Origin: Ascoidea asiatica
Lineage: Eukaryota > Ascomycota > Saccharomycetes > Ascoideales > Ascoideaceae
Length of the DNA stretch: 57,170 bases
NCBI GenBank assembly: GCA_001600695.1
Contig: BCKQ01000012.1
Span: forward strand, 393,997-451,166
Direction: 5' to 3'
The notes beneath the pieces were generated by a model. The model was given only the letters and a program-made list of their open reading frames with translations, ran no database searches and had not been told where the DNA came from. Both the position numbers and the translations under genes were made by a program. How positions within the stretch are numbered: the first letter of the stretch is position 1; each line of letters opens with the position of its first letter. This document shows positions 20,414 to 30,099 of this stretch, one piece after another.

Positions 20414-20733
20414 TTATTTATTATTAATCATTTTTTCAATAAATTTAATTTGACATAAATCTTTTGGTTCATTTGAGAAAATTGAATAATGATATAATAA
20501 ACCAGGATGAGAAGCTAATGAAGCATAAGTATCTCTTTTTATATTACTTATCCATTCATCTTTTGTTGTATCACTATTTCCAATACCAATATGTTTATTT
20601 TTTAATTGTTCAAAAACTTGTTGTTCTCTTAATTTATCAGCCTTTTGAATTTAAAAAAAAAAGTTAGTTAAATAATCGAATTTCAAGGTTAATTTCCTTA
20701 TATGAAATCTAAAAAAAACAAATTACTTACCAT
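20414..20733 (-). CDS. YSF3: SF3b subunit Ysf3 (SF3B5/SF3b10), spliced
   Basis: A 76-residue subunit of the U2 snRNP SF3b complex, which recognises the branch site. The coding sequence is two exons: the ATG alone (20731-20733) and 20414-20641 (stop TAA at 20414-20416). The 89-nt intron (20642-20730) has donor GTAAGT right after the ATG, branch-like AACTAAC and acceptor AAAAG. The spliced product begins MADKLREQQV and contains KHIGIGNSDTTKDEW (17-31), the SF3B5 hallmark (yeast and human have K.IG.G..DTT..EW). HPGLLYHYSI and IKFIEKM also match. S. cerevisiae YSF3 likewise has an intron next to its ATG. Exon 2 has no in-frame ATG before the conserved core, so simple ORF calling misses it. Confidence 0.93.
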
Positions 20734-21713
20734 GTTGATTATATTTGGAACTCGATATGAGAATAAAATTTTATTTCTGTTTCTACTTTTGAAATCAATA
20801 ATTTGAATAGTGATTGAATTGATACACTTTCTTACATCTTTCTCCAGAATAAATAATAAAACAAATCTCGAATTACTTAAATCCAAGTATGGGGATCTAA
20901 TGCTTTCTAATGCAATTATGCATTCAACCCACAAAACTGGAAATAGTTTGGGTTTGTCATATGAGACCATATTATCGGTACTTCTCTGCTGAACAGTTTT
21001 TACGCAGTTTCTGGAAGAGGGAAGATGGCGATGCTGAAGACATTCAGGAAAACCACTTCTAAATTGCATTGATTACAAGAGTTTAAAGGATAGAGTAAAG
21101 TCACAAGTTTTAATTCAGAAGGCTATTGAGATGAAATAATTCCATAAAGAAGGAAAATTAAAGAGACAAGAAAATGATTTGTGCTTTTGCCTCTAGATTT
21201 TAGCCCAAGTTTTGATTATTTTAGTTATTTTTATGGGAAAATGGGCGAAGCATTGAATAATCTAAAAGCTGCATCTGGGATGAATTTTAGACTCATTTAT
21301 ATCCAAAATAGTAATATATTTTTCTTCACAATTCATTATATCTGGAATAATTGTTATGAATATAATGATTAAATGACACAAAGCCTTTATTACTGTATAA
21401 TTAATTGATTTGAAGTATTTTTAAAAGAAGCGAGGCCAAATTGATTCAAAAAACCTTAAAATTTCAAATAAATTGTAAATTAAAAGAGATCATTTAAAGG
21501 AAATAAAATATATCAATTTTTCAAGAGATGTTTTTCAAAAATTTATATAAATATAAATGATTTTCAACAAAATATTTTTCACTTTTCATATTTCAATTCT
21601 CCTACAATAATTCAAGTTTAAATCAAAATACTAATTCCTAAAACTAGAACAAAATCAATTTCAATTACATATAAATAATTAAAATAAAATTTTATTTCAG
21701 ATAAGATTTAATA
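20734..21713. promoter_or_regulatory. Divergent upstream region of YSF3 and the gene at 21714
   Basis: A GC-richer section (about 20880-21070) includes intergenic motif copy C. Frames at 20698-21069 (minus) and 20810-20992 (plus) overlap YSF3's promoter and first exon and show no protein features. From 21380 on it is AT-rich leader sequence. Confidence 0.5.
20906..20940 (+). promoter_or_regulatory. Intergenic motif, clear copy C
   Basis: Reads TCTAATGCAATTATGCATTC then AACCCACAAAACTGG. It shares the 14-mer ACCCACAAAACTGG exactly with copy B (37506-37548). Its nearest edge is 173 bp upstream of the YSF3 ATG, in reverse orientation to that gene. Confidence 0.6.
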
Positions 21714-22097
21714 ATGATTACCTTTACACAATTTTTTAAATCTTTTATAATTTCTTTAATTTTCTTAGGAACTTTAATTCAATGTATTCAATCAACTGAA
21801 ATATTATCTTCATTATCAACAACTGTTAAAACAAATATACAAGTAACAAATTTACCATATTATACAATGGATTATAAATTTATAAAAAAAAGAGAAATTA
21901 ATTCAAGTAGTAATGAAAAAAATTCATTTCAACAAAATGAAATAGTTAATTCTACTTCAACTACAATTAATACTACTACTGGTGATTGTGATTGTGATAA
22001 TGGTCTTCCAGATAATGGTGGTGCAGGAAGTACTTTAACTTTATATTCATTTTTACAACTTTTTGGATTAACTATATTTGTTGTATCCATACTATGA
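21714..22097 (+). CDS. Small secreted GPI-type protein
   Basis: A 127-residue protein. A signal peptide covers about 1-27 (hydrophobic 9-25, ending QCIQS). The middle is Ser/Thr/Asn-rich with several N-glycosylation sequons (NSTS, NTTT) and one KKR, a possible Kex2 site. CDCDNG precedes a Gly-rich spacer, and the C-terminus is hydrophobic (LYSFLQLFGLTIFVVSIL), as in a GPI signal. No homologue is recognised. It could alternatively be a single-pass membrane protein because the last segment is long. Confidence 0.6.
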   Translation: MITFTQFFKSFIISLIFLGTLIQCIQSTEILSSLSTTVKTNIQVTNLPYYTMDYKFIKKREINSSSNEKNSFQQNEIVNSTSTTINTTTGDCDCDNGLPDNGGAGSTLTLYSFLQLFGLTIFVVSIL

Positions 22098-22241
22098 TTT
22101 TTTTAATATTCTTCTTACTTGTTTAAGTTTTTTTTAATTCTATTTTGTATTTTACTTATATATCTAATATAATTCTATATTCAATTCTAGGTGACTTGTG
22201 TAAATGAATAAAAAAAAAGAAAAAGAAAAAGAAAAACACTT

Positions 22242-23465
22242 CTAAACTAAAGATTTAGAAATTCTATTTAAAACTTTTTCATCATTTATTTTTTCTTCTC
22301 CATAATTTGGCCAAACATTATAACCTTTATTAGAAGCATTAATATAAAATTCAGATCTATTATAAGGATTTAATGAATAATTATTTCTTAATCTTTCAAC
22401 TAAATCTGGATTTGAAGTAAAATGTCTACCAATTGCAATTAAAGTTCTATTATTATTATTAACATCATTAATTAAATCATTATAATCAGGACCATTTGCA
22501 GCATATGAACCTGCTCTGATAACTAAACCTTTCCAAATTAAGAAAATCCATTCATTTGATAAATCTTTAACAGAATTTAAATCAACATCATTAGTACCAC
22601 TAACTCTTGGTTCAACAATTGAAATATAAGCTAATTGATTACCAATTTTTGCTCTTTTTTCTAATTCAGATAAAATATAACCCCAAGTAACTAAAGAATT
22701 TAAATCATTATCATTACCTTTCATACCACCAAATTGAGCATATGGAGATAATCTTATTGCAACTTTTTTAGAATCTCCAACAGCTTCAATTACAGTATCT
22801 ACAACTTCTAACATAAATTTAGATCTTTTTTCAATTGAACCACCATATTCATCAATTCTTTTATTTGAACAAGATTGTAAAAATTGATCTAATAAATAAC
22901 CATGAGCACCATGAATTTCAATTAAATCAAAACCTGCTTTTATAGAATTTTTTGCAGCATTTGAATAATCTTTTAAATATTGTTTAATTTCTAAAATTGA
23001 TAAAGAAATTAATGGATTATTATTTTCTTCAGCTAAATTTTTTGAATTTTCATCTATATAATCATTTGACATTGGACCAACAAATTTTTGATTTTCTTCT
23101 TTTAAAACTTGTGGATCACCTTGTCTACCTAAAGCCCATAATTGAATTGAAATAAAAGATTTATTTTCATGAACTTTATTAACAATTTTTTTCCAAGCTT
23201 TAATTTGAGATTCATTCCAAATTCCAGGTACATTTCTATAACTACCAGCAGCTGCAGAAATAAAAGTAGCTTCAACAATTATTAATGAACCTGGAGTTTT
23301 TGATCTTTTATCATAATATTCTAACATTAAATCTGAAGGAATATGTTCATTTGTTGCTCTAAATCTTGTTAATGGAGCATGAACTATTCTATGAGATAAT
23401 TTAACATTATCATTAATGATAATTGGTTTAAATAAATTTGTATCTTGTAATTCAGAAGCAGTCAT
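22242..23465 (-). CDS. Old Yellow Enzyme, NADPH-dependent ene-reductase
   Basis: A 407-residue FMN flavoprotein of the OYE family (S. cerevisiae Oye2/Oye3), a cytosolic TIM barrel reducing the C=C bond of alpha,beta-unsaturated carbonyls. Visible family features: HAPLTRFRA (FMN-binding Thr33), IQLWALGRQGDP (Gln108, Trp110), IEIHGAHGYLLDQFL (183-197) with substrate-binding His185 and His188 and proton donor Tyr190, the signature SNKRIDEYGGSIEKRSKF, AIRLSPY (Arg238) and IGRHFTSNPDLVERLR (Arg347). S. cerevisiae Oye1 has His/Asn in the substrate pair, whereas this one has His/His, found in many other OYEs. No operon partner. Expression under oxidative stress is common for the family but not shown here. 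Confidence 0.95.
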   Translation of the reverse strand: MTASELQDTNLFKPIIINDNVKLSHRIVHAPLTRFRATNEHIPSDLMLEYYDKRSKTPGSLIIVEATFISAAAGSYRNVPGIWNESQIKAWKKIVNKVHENKSFISIQLWALGRQGDPQVLKEENQKFVGPMSNDYIDENSKNLAEENNNPLISLSILEIKQYLKDYSNAAKNSIKAGFDLIEIHGAHGYLLDQFLQSCSNKRIDEYGGSIEKRSKFMLEVVDTVIEAVGDSKKVAIRLSPYAQFGGMKGNDNDLNSLVTWGYILSELEKRAKIGNQLAYISIVEPRVSGTNDVDLNSVKDLSNEWIFLIWKGLVIRAGSYAANGPDYNDLINDVNNNNRTLIAIGRHFTSNPDLVERLRNNYSLNPYNRSEFYINASNKGYNVWPNYGEEKINDEKVLNRISKSLV

Positions 23466-23981
23466 TTTGTATAATAAGAAAATAATATAATAATATAATA
23501 ATATAATAAGATAATAAGATAATAAGAAAATGTAATTGATATATGAGAAAATGGAAGATACTTTAATATAAAAAAAACTTTTTCAATAATTTGTTTTATT
23601 GAATATTCTTTGATACTTATATAGTTTTTTATATTTGAATATTTACAATTAATTATTTATTTATTCAATTAATTACTTATTCAATTAAATTATAATCATA
23701 AGATTTTGAGATATAATTTCAATAGAAACAAACTGTGGTTATTTTGAGAAAGAATTTTCTAAAACATTTTCAAAATTTCAATTACTAATACGAATATATA
23801 TTTATATCATTAGTAATACAGTAAACACAGTTTAAATACAATTTAAATACAAACTACGGTAACCGCCGGATCCACACAAATGGCGTTGTTTGTTATTTCC
23901 GATTGAAAAAAATATATTTTTATTAACTTTACAGTAAATAAGTATGTAAATAAGTAAATAAGTATGTATTTAATTATATAT
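23466..23981. other. Intergenic region upstream of the OYE gene
   Basis: An ATAAT(ATAAT)n tract directly precedes the start codon (about 23475-23530). Further out are AT-rich repeats and a short GC patch with GGTAACCGCCGGATCC (about 23860-23875). TATGTAAATAAG repeats lie next to the downstream gene's 3' end. No gene is seen. Confidence 0.5.
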
Positions 23982-24575
23982 TTAAGTTGATTTTTTTAAA
24001 TTTAAAGGTTGACAATCTTCATTTACTTTAGATTTTAAAATTGCATAATCATAATTACTATAAGAATAAGGATCTGAAACATTTTTACAAGCATAAAAAG
24101 TTTTTAAAGAATTATTATATAATAAATAACCATTTGAATTAAATGAAAAATTAATATCTTGTTTTGAAACAGATAATTGTAAAAAAGAATTTTCATAATT
24201 ATTATCAGTAAATGAAATAAAAGCTTGAATATTATTATCAAAAATATTTGAATATAAATAATTATAATTTGTACAAGTTTGATTAAATTTTAAAAATTCA
24301 GTTGAATTTAAAGATTTTGTAATAAAAAAATAATTTGTACCTGAACTTTCATGTTTTGAATAAATTCCAAAAGAATGAATATTTGAATAATTTGGAGAAT
24401 CAACAATTAAAGATATATTTTCTAAAGTTGGAATACAAGAAGTTGTACAATTTGATAAAATTGGTGATGATGAATTCCATGATCCAGGTAATGTTACATT
24501 TGGATATGGAGCTGAATTAACAGTTAAAAATCCAAATAAAATTGAAGTTAATAATGATAAAAATTGAAATTTCAT
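23982..24575 (-). CDS. Secreted glycoprotein, probable cell wall mannoprotein
   Basis: A 197-residue protein. The signal peptide is MKFQFLSLLTSILFGFLTVNSA (cleavage near 21-22). The mature part is rich in Asn, Ser and Tyr with about ten N-glycosylation sequons and six Cys (CTTSC, CTNY, YACKNV, EDCQP). The C-terminal section TFYACKNVSDPYSYSNYDYA, then LKS...EDCQPLNL, resembles the layout of small Candida wall mannoproteins of the Rhd3/Pga29 type, but I cannot confirm that. There is no hydrophobic GPI tail, so it is secreted or wall-bound by other means. Function unknown. Confidence 0.65.
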   Translation of the reverse strand: MKFQFLSLLTSILFGFLTVNSAPYPNVTLPGSWNSSSPILSNCTTSCIPTLENISLIVDSPNYSNIHSFGIYSKHESSGTNYFFITKSLNSTEFLKFNQTCTNYNYLYSNIFDNNIQAFISFTDNNYENSFLQLSVSKQDINFSFNSNGYLLYNNSLKTFYACKNVSDPYSYSNYDYAILKSKVNEDCQPLNLKKST

Positions 24576-25120
24576 TTTAGTTTAGTAATTAATTGTTTGT
24601 TAATAGATTGTTGATTTATTTTTTTTAATTAGAAAAGATAAAATTCTAAGAATATCAAAAACATTTCAAGAAACAAATAAAAATTGGAAAAATTCAATCA
24701 AATTTATATCAAATTTATCAAATTTATCAAATTTATCATTCTTATCATAATTTTTATCTTATCAAATTTTTATATCATTGAAAATAATGGCAATCGAAAA
24801 TAATTATCAAATGAAATAATTACGAAACTGAAATTCCAAAATTGTTTAACTTAGTAGCAAGTGAAATATGCACCAAATTCCATTGTTCTTTTATTTGATA
24901 ATCCTCGCAACTATAAAAATCTATCCAGAATTTGCGTTGATAAGAACTTGCCGAGAGTCTCGTGGATATCTCTCAGCGAGTGTCTTTTGAGTGTGTTTTG
25001 AGTGTCTTTTGCTGCTGCTGCTGCTGCTGCTGTTTTGTTTGCTGTTTCAGCTGGGACAGAATCAAAAGACACAAAAAGCAAGAAAACAAGAAGAGAAAAC
25101 AGAAAACAAAAAACAAAAAA
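24576..25120. other. Intergenic region with a CTG trinucleotide run
   Basis: AT-rich with an (ATTTATCAA)n-type repeat (about 24705-24740). Nearer to the tRNA it is GC-richer, with GTGTCTTTTGAGTGTGTTTTG repeats (given in part: GTGTTTTGAGTGTC) and a GCTGCTGCTGCTGCTGCTG run (25010-25031). Purine-rich AGAAAACA repeats precede the tRNA 3' end. Frames across it are repeat translations. Confidence 0.5.
25115..25120 (-). terminator. RNA polymerase III terminator of tRNA-Pro
   Basis: Six T residues on the minus strand directly follow the tRNA 3' end. Confidence 0.85.
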
Positions 25121-25192
25121 GGGCCGAGCTGGGAATTGAACCCAGGGCCACCTGCACCCAAAGCAGGAATCATACCACTAGACCACACGGCC
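25121..25192 (-). tRNA. tRNA-Pro (anticodon UGG)
   Basis: A complete 72-nt intronless cloverleaf on the minus strand. The acceptor strands GGCCGTG and CTCGGCC pair except for a U6-U67 mismatch also present in yeast tRNA-Pro, and the discriminator is C. The anticodon stem CCTGC/GCAGG holds the loop TTTGGGT, giving anticodon TGG. The B-box GGTTCAATTCC is intact. It reads CCA and, by wobble, other Pro codons, and CCA is the usual Pro codon here. Confidence 0.97.
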
Positions 25193-25955
25193 GTAATCTT
25201 TCTTGAAAAAACAAAGCTGCACTAGTTCAAGTGCTAGAATTGAAGCAGTTTTGTACCGGGCGGGTTTAAACACCAGTCATGTGATATTTCCATGGGGCTA
25301 GTGGCTAGTGGCTAGTGTGTATTTGTGAGAGATTTATGAGAGATTTATGTTACTTTTCTTTACTACGGTAGGAAATATGGAAAATGGAAAATAGTCGATG
25401 ACGACAACAACAACAACGATGATGAAAAAAGTAAATATAAATATCCATGGAATTGAAATAAAGAAAAAGAAAAGAAATATTGAAAAATAATCATAATCTT
25501 GAATATAAGAAAAGAAAAAGAAAAAGAAAAAGATTTTAAATTATCTAGATGAAAAATATTAATAATAATAATAATAATAAGCAGACCAAAAAAGTAAAGT
25601 ACCAAATTAAAAAAGCAAAATGAATAAATTTTTATACATTATATAAAATATTAATTTAAAATATTAATGAAATTTCAATTTTCTTTTTTTTGGTTTGAAT
25701 TTATTTCTTTTTTTCTTCTTTTTCTTCTTTCTTTCTTTCTTTTTCATTTAAAACATTACCTTTTTGAAATATTTAAAAATGTTAAAGTAAGTTATTGAAA
25801 TAAATGAAATTGATTTTGAAAAAGTAAAAAAAATTGAAATTTGATTATTATATTTTGGAATGATGAAATTTTATATATATTTTAAATTTAATTTAATAAT
25901 TACTTAAATAAATAAATTAATTAATGAATAAATGAATAAAAAAATATAATTTTAT
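25193..25955. other. Intergenic region between tRNA-Pro and the GAS gene
   Basis: A GC-richer patch (25200-25320) has ACCGGGCGGG and the repeated GGCTAGT. It is followed by purine-rich AAAGAAAAAG runs, (ATA)n, T-rich CTTTCTTTCTTT (about 25725-25745) and AT-rich 3' UTR. No gene is supported. Confidence 0.5.
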
Positions 25956-27626
25956 TTAAAATACAGCTAAAGCTAAAGCTGCAACAAAACATGAAGAAAT
26001 TATAGCAGTTAAAGCAATATGACCATTTGATTGTTTCTTTAAAATAAAAGCATTTGATTGAACTGTTGATGTTGAAGAAGATGATTCTGATGATCCACTT
26101 GAAGTTGAAGATTCATCATCATCATTTGAACCTGATTCAGAAGCTGAAGAATCTGAACCTGAAGCTGTAGAAGAACCTGATTTTGTTTTACTTTTACTTG
26201 AAACACTAATACTACCAGTACCATCAGTACCAGCTGCTGATAAAATTGATTTACAACCAGAAGCTGTAGTTGCATCATCATTAATAGTTGCAGAACCATC
26301 AAATGAACATGCTGATTTTTTTGAATCATTTTCAAGATAATATAAATTTAAAGCAAAAGATAATTTTTCTTTAGAACTACAAAATGAATATGATCCATAA
26401 ATACCTGTTGTACCATTACCATTAATACCTGTACAATCAATTTTATCACAAACATAAGAAAATAAATCTGAATAATCATCAGAATCAACATCTTCACTAA
26501 CAACACATGCATTTGCTTTTGACATACAATCACAAGTATCTTGATCTGGAGTTGGAGGTAATTCAGTTGATGCTTTCCAATTTGAATTTGTTGTTGGACA
26601 TGATAAATCTGATGTTGAAGCTGTATAAGATGCAGAATTTGTTGTTGCCATTGTTAAATCATCCATTTGAGATTTTAAATTAACAAAATCTGATAAAGTT
26701 TTAACTTCATTATTTTTAATTGAAACTAAACCATAATTATTAGTTTCTTCAAAATACATATAAACAATACCACCAGACCAAACTCCAGTCATATCTGAAG
26801 AATAAATTGTTTCAACTTCTTGAAATTTTCTTGGTGTAACTTCATTACAACCATATTCAGAAAAAAAAATTGGTACAGATAAATTTTTAAATTCTGCAGT
26901 TCTATCTTTATAACCAGATTTTGCAAAAGTTGAAGTACCACACCATTCATACATATTAATACCATAAAAATCAACTTTATCATCATCATCACCACAAGAA
27001 AAATAATCAGCCATTGCAACTCTTGTATCTTCATCATCATTTGATGAATAACCAACTGGAATTGATCTATAACTTTGAGATTTAATATATGATTTTGTAT
27101 CTCTAACAGCAGCTTTAACAAAAGCAGAAGCATCAGTATTTGTATTATCATTAGTAACTTCATTACCTGCAAAAAAACCTAAGATATTAGTATAATTTGC
27201 AAACATATCAACAACAGCAGTATATCTATTATATAATTCTAAAGACCATTCTGGATCAGTTCTATCAATTGATAAATCAGGTTCAGATAAATCTGCAATA
27301 ACATATATACCAGCATCATTTAATAAAGTCATACATTCATCATGATCTAAAGATGAATTTACTGCATAAACTCTTATAACATTAGTATTTAATTTTTGTA
27401 AATATGGAATATCTCTTTTACAAGTTGTAGTATCAGCTAATGGATCAACAAAAGTTGAAGATGTTGAATTTGCAGTATCAGATTGATAAGCTACACCTCT
27501 AATTAAAAATTGAGTACCATTTGGATAAAAAAATTTATTACCAGTAATTGAAATTTCTGGTAAATCAGATGAAAAAATTAATGGTAATGTAGATACCAAA
27601 GATAATAAAATTTTTGAGAATTTCAT
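25956..27626 (-). CDS. GAS1: Beta-1,3-glucanosyltransferase of the GAS family (GH72 + X8), GPI-anchored
   Basis: A 556-residue enzyme that cuts and rejoins beta-1,3-glucan chains at the outer face of the plasma membrane and in the wall. The signal peptide is about 1-19. The GH72 domain spans about 22-325, with acid/base Glu156 in FAGNEVTND and nucleophile Glu257 in FFSEYGCNE, plus GVAYQ (44-48), VIRVYAVN (83-90) and [10 protein letters not shown] (221-230). A Cys-rich X8/CBM43 domain follows (about 366-460, from [12 protein letters not shown]). The tail is a Ser-rich linker (470-525) and a hydrophobic GPI signal ([20 protein letters not shown]). Presence of X8 places it in the GH72+ subgroup with Gas1/Gas2. 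Which Gas paralogue it is remains inference. Confidence 0.95.
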   Translation of the reverse strand: MKFSKILLSLVSTLPLIFSSDLPEISITGNKFFYPNGTQFLIRGVAYQSDTANSTSSTFVDPLADTTTCKRDIPYLQKLNTNVIRVYAVNSSLDHDECMTLLNDAGIYVIADLSEPDLSIDRTDPEWSLELYNRYTAVVDMFANYTNILGFFAGNEVTNDNTNTDASAFVKAAVRDTKSYIKSQSYRSIPVGYSSNDDEDTRVAMADYFSCGDDDDKVDFYGINMYEWCGTSTFAKSGYKDRTAEFKNLSVPIFFSEYGCNEVTPRKFQEVETIYSSDMTGVWSGGIVYMYFEETNNYGLVSIKNNEVKTLSDFVNLKSQMDDLTMATTNSASYTASTSDLSCPTTNSNWKASTELPPTPDQDTCDCMSKANACVVSEDVDSDDYSDLFSYVCDKIDCTGINGNGTTGIYGSYSFCSSKEKLSFALNLYYLENDSKKSACSFDGSATINDDATTASGCKSILSAAGTDGTGSISVSSKSKTKSGSSTASGSDSSASESGSNDDDESSTSSGSSESSSSTSTVQSNAFILKKQSNGHIALTAIISSCFVAALALAVF

Positions 27627-27687
27627 TTTTAAATATTTTAATTTGAAAATTTAATTATAATCTATAATATAGATCTAATATATTTTG

Positions 27688-27713
27688 ATATATATATATA
27701 TATATATATATAT
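27688..27713. repeat. TA dinucleotide repeat
   Basis: About 13 consecutive AT units, 62 to 87 bp upstream of the GAS start codon. It may double as a TATA-like element. Confidence 0.8.
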
Positions 27714-28280
27714 TTTATTATATCTTGATATACTTTTTATATTATTTTATTTATAAATTAATATAATTAAAATACTTTCAAGTTTAACAATGTTTAAGTC
27801 CTTTAGAATTAAATAAATAAGAAGTAAAGAATAAAGAATAAAGAATAAATCAACAAATTAGTTAAAAAACGAGTGATATTTAACAAAAGTGATTTAAATT
27901 AATTAATAATTGAAATGAATAATGAATTTTTAAAATTTTTAAATTTTTAAATCTTTAAATCTTTAAATATATAAATATATATAAATAAAAAGGTCAATAG
28001 ATATATTAAAAATTAAAGGAAATTAAGGGAAATTAAAGGAAATTAAAGGAAATTTTAGATATAATAAATTGTAATTAAATTCTGTATTAGTTAAGATATT
28101 GTAAATAACAGATAATTAAGAAAGTTAATGGAAATGAATGAAATGAAGTGAGTGAAGTAAGTGAAGTGATAAAAGTGAATAAGTTCCTGAAATTTCCAAA
28201 ATAAACGAATAAGTGAATAAATGTTGATAAATAAAAGAAAAGAGATGAGAATGAAGAAAGAAAGAAAAGAAAAGGAAAGA

Positions 28281-28980
28281 GCGTGACAGGAGCAAGAGAC
28301 GCAGCGCGGGAGGGTCACGGGACCGGCTGCTGGAAGGGGGCAGCACGGTGGCAGCAGTCCGGTGCGCGGTTGCGTAGAGCCTGGGAGGCTGACACGGCAC
28401 TGGGCAGCGGCACGGAGACGGAGCGCAGGATTGTTGGCTGTTTCGTGGTGCTTTTTGTTTGTTTTTGCTGTTCTTTGTTTGTTGTTGTTTGTTGTTGTTT
28501 GTTGTTGTTTGTTGTTTTCACCGCGGATTCATTGGTTCAGGCTGCGTTTGAGGCTGTGCTGGGGGTGTTCTGAGCAATTCCAGTGGTGCGCCCAATGGGG
28601 TTGCTGACATAAGCCACTGGGTTTCTATTTGCACGAGCTCTTGGTCGAGGCTTCTCTGGCTTTGCTATTGCCACGCTCGTACTCGGACGCGGTGGATCCG
28701 CCAAGTGCACCTGCAGCCGGCCTGCAGGCTGTGTGTGCATGTCTCAACGCCAGCATTCCTCAATTCCGCCACTGCTGCTTAAGCCAGTATTTTGGAGTGG
28801 AAATTTGGAATTTTCTGTTACATCAACAAACAAAAAGCAAAAAGGCACCAAGCTCAGTTTCTGGGTAACTGTCTGGGATATTTATAGATTGTATAGATTG
28901 TGCCACAATTGTAGCCACCGGATATGTTTCAGCCACCCAGCTACGGTTACAAAATTGTATCACGGAATACCTCGGAAAAC
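28281..28980. other. Large GC-rich island of unknown nature
   Basis: About 700 nt that differ sharply from the rest of the window: the line 28321-28380 is over 70 % G+C against roughly a quarter elsewhere. It holds a GTTGTTGTTT repeat (about 28480-28515), GGTGGATCCGCC and GCCGGCCTGCAGGC palindromic stretches (about 28690-28730) and several overlapping short frames in both strands, none with recognisable protein features or the local codon style. It could be a promoter, an RNA gene, an origin or acquired DNA. I cannot choose between these. Confidence 0.5.
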
Positions 28981-29012
28981 TTAAGTAAAATTTTATTCAA
29001 TTTTAATTCACT

Positions 29013-29018
29013 CACGTG
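29013..29018. promoter_or_regulatory. CACGTG E-box upstream of AIM41
   Basis: CTCACGTGAT, matching the Cbf1-type site RTCACRTG on the minus strand. Confidence 0.5.
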
Positions 29019-29052
29019 ATATAATTTTATTTAACCGATTAATTCTATGAAG

Positions 29053-29089
29053 TTGAATTGAATTGAATTGAATTGAATTGAATTGAATT
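29053..29089 (+). repeat. Microsatellite, GAATT x7
   Basis: Seven near-perfect GAATT units between the E-box and the AIM41 start. Confidence 0.85.
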
Positions 29090-29190
29090 ATTTCATTGAT
29101 GCTAATGTAAATGTTCTTAAAGTAATCTAAGCCTAAGTTTATAATAGATTCTATATTCTTTAATAATAAATAATATCAATCAATAGAAAA

Positions 29191-29886
29191 ATGTTTTTAT
29201 TTAAAAGGAATATAAAAAGAAACTCATTAATCTTAAATTCATTAAATTTGAATAAATTTTCAATAAATTCAATTCAATCTCAATCAACAATCTCAAAACC
29301 AATAAATACTAATACTAATACTAATACTAATGATAATGATAATGATAATAAAAAAATTGATAATTATGATGATTTAATTAAAGAATTAAGATTAGATTTA
29401 AAAAATTCAATGATTTCAAAAGATTCAATAAGAAAAAATTCAATAAGAAATTTATTATCAGAAATTAAAAATAATGAAATTGAATTATTATCAAATTCAA
29501 AAAATAATTTAAATTTAATAAAAAATAAATTTACTTTATTAAATTTATTTTTAAAATTAATTAAAAAAAATAATGATTCAATAATTGAATTTAAAAAATT
29601 TAATAGAGATAATTTAATTAAAATTGAATTAAATGATTTAAATTTAAATAATTATTATTTAAATAAATTAAATATTTCAAATTCAAATCAAATTAATTCA
29701 ATTATTAATAAAATTATTAATGAATTTAAATTAAATAATCAAAATAATATAAAAAATATTTCAATTAAAAATTTATTTAATTCAATTGATTTAAAGAATA
29801 TTGAAAAAGATTATAATACTTCTTCAAGTAATTTCAGACAATTATTAGTTAAAGCTTTCAATCAAGAATTCAATAAAAAAAGCTAA
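29191..29886 (+). CDS. AIM41: Mitochondrial YqeY/GatB-domain protein Aim41
   Basis: A 231-residue protein. The basic N-terminus (MFLFKRNIKRNSLILNS) reads as a mitochondrial presequence, followed by a short (NT)n/(DN)n spacer. The conserved YqeY region starts near residue 60: LIKELRLDLKNSMISKDSIR then KNSIRNLLSEIKNNEIE (66-98), matching the family pattern LK.DLK.AM..KD..RL...R.LLSEIKN.EI. The rest is a helical, Asn/Ile-rich stretch ending NFRQLLVKAFNQEF. YqeY resembles the tail of GatB and is linked to aminoacyl-tRNA metabolism; the yeast gene is known from mitochondrial inheritance screens. Length fits (about 185-230). The exact role is not established. Confidence 0.88.
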   Translation: MFLFKRNIKRNSLILNSLNLNKFSINSIQSQSTISKPINTNTNTNTNDNDNDNKKIDNYDDLIKELRLDLKNSMISKDSIRKNSIRNLLSEIKNNEIELLSNSKNNLNLIKNKFTLLNLFLKLIKKNNDSIIEFKKFNRDNLIKIELNDLNLNNYYLNKLNISNSNQINSIINKIINEFKLNNQNNIKNISIKNLFNSIDLKNIEKDYNTSSSNFRQLLVKAFNQEFNKKS

Positions 29887-30050
29887 TACCTCTTTCATTT
29901 TTATAATCTTTATCATCTTATCATCTTGTATATATCATATTCATATATCATATTCATATATCATATAAATAAACCATTTTTATAAATATACCTAATATAA
30001 AAAATCGATCAAAAACAATATCCTTAGAACTGGTTTCTAGATCCACTTCT

Positions 30051-30056
30051 CACGTG
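30051..30056. promoter_or_regulatory. CACGTG E-box upstream of YNK1
   Basis: CTCACGTGCT, a Cbf1-type core about 400 bp before the start codon. Confidence 0.5.
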
Positions 30057-30089
30057 CTCTTCGAAAATTTTCACTCGTTTTTCCATTTA

Positions 30090-30099
30090 CAGCCAATCA
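30090..30099 (-). promoter_or_regulatory. Extended CCAAT box (HAP/NF-Y type)
   Basis: CAGCCAATCA on plus, TGATTGGCTG on minus. This is the extended NF-Y/HAP consensus and the same decamer occurs at 42146-42155 and 44196-44205. Confidence 0.55.

Larger units (their letters stand above)
27627..29190. promoter_or_regulatory. Divergent upstream region of GAS and AIM41
   Basis: The GAS side is AT-rich with a TA dinucleotide run and AAATTAAGGGAAATTAAAGG repeats (about 28010-28060). The centre is the GC island described separately. The AIM41 side holds CACGTG (29013-29018) and a GAATT pentanucleotide run (29053-29089). The E-box ends 172 bp before the AIM41 ATG. Confidence 0.5.

Noticed and set aside
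20698-21069. 123-codon minus-strand frame upstream of YSF3
   Set aside because: It overlaps YSF3 exon 1, its intron and motif copy C, and reads like untranslated leader.
28283-28984. Several 60-96-codon frames in the GC island
   Set aside because: They overlap each other on both strands, differ entirely in codon style from real genes here and show no domain. High GC lowers stop frequency.
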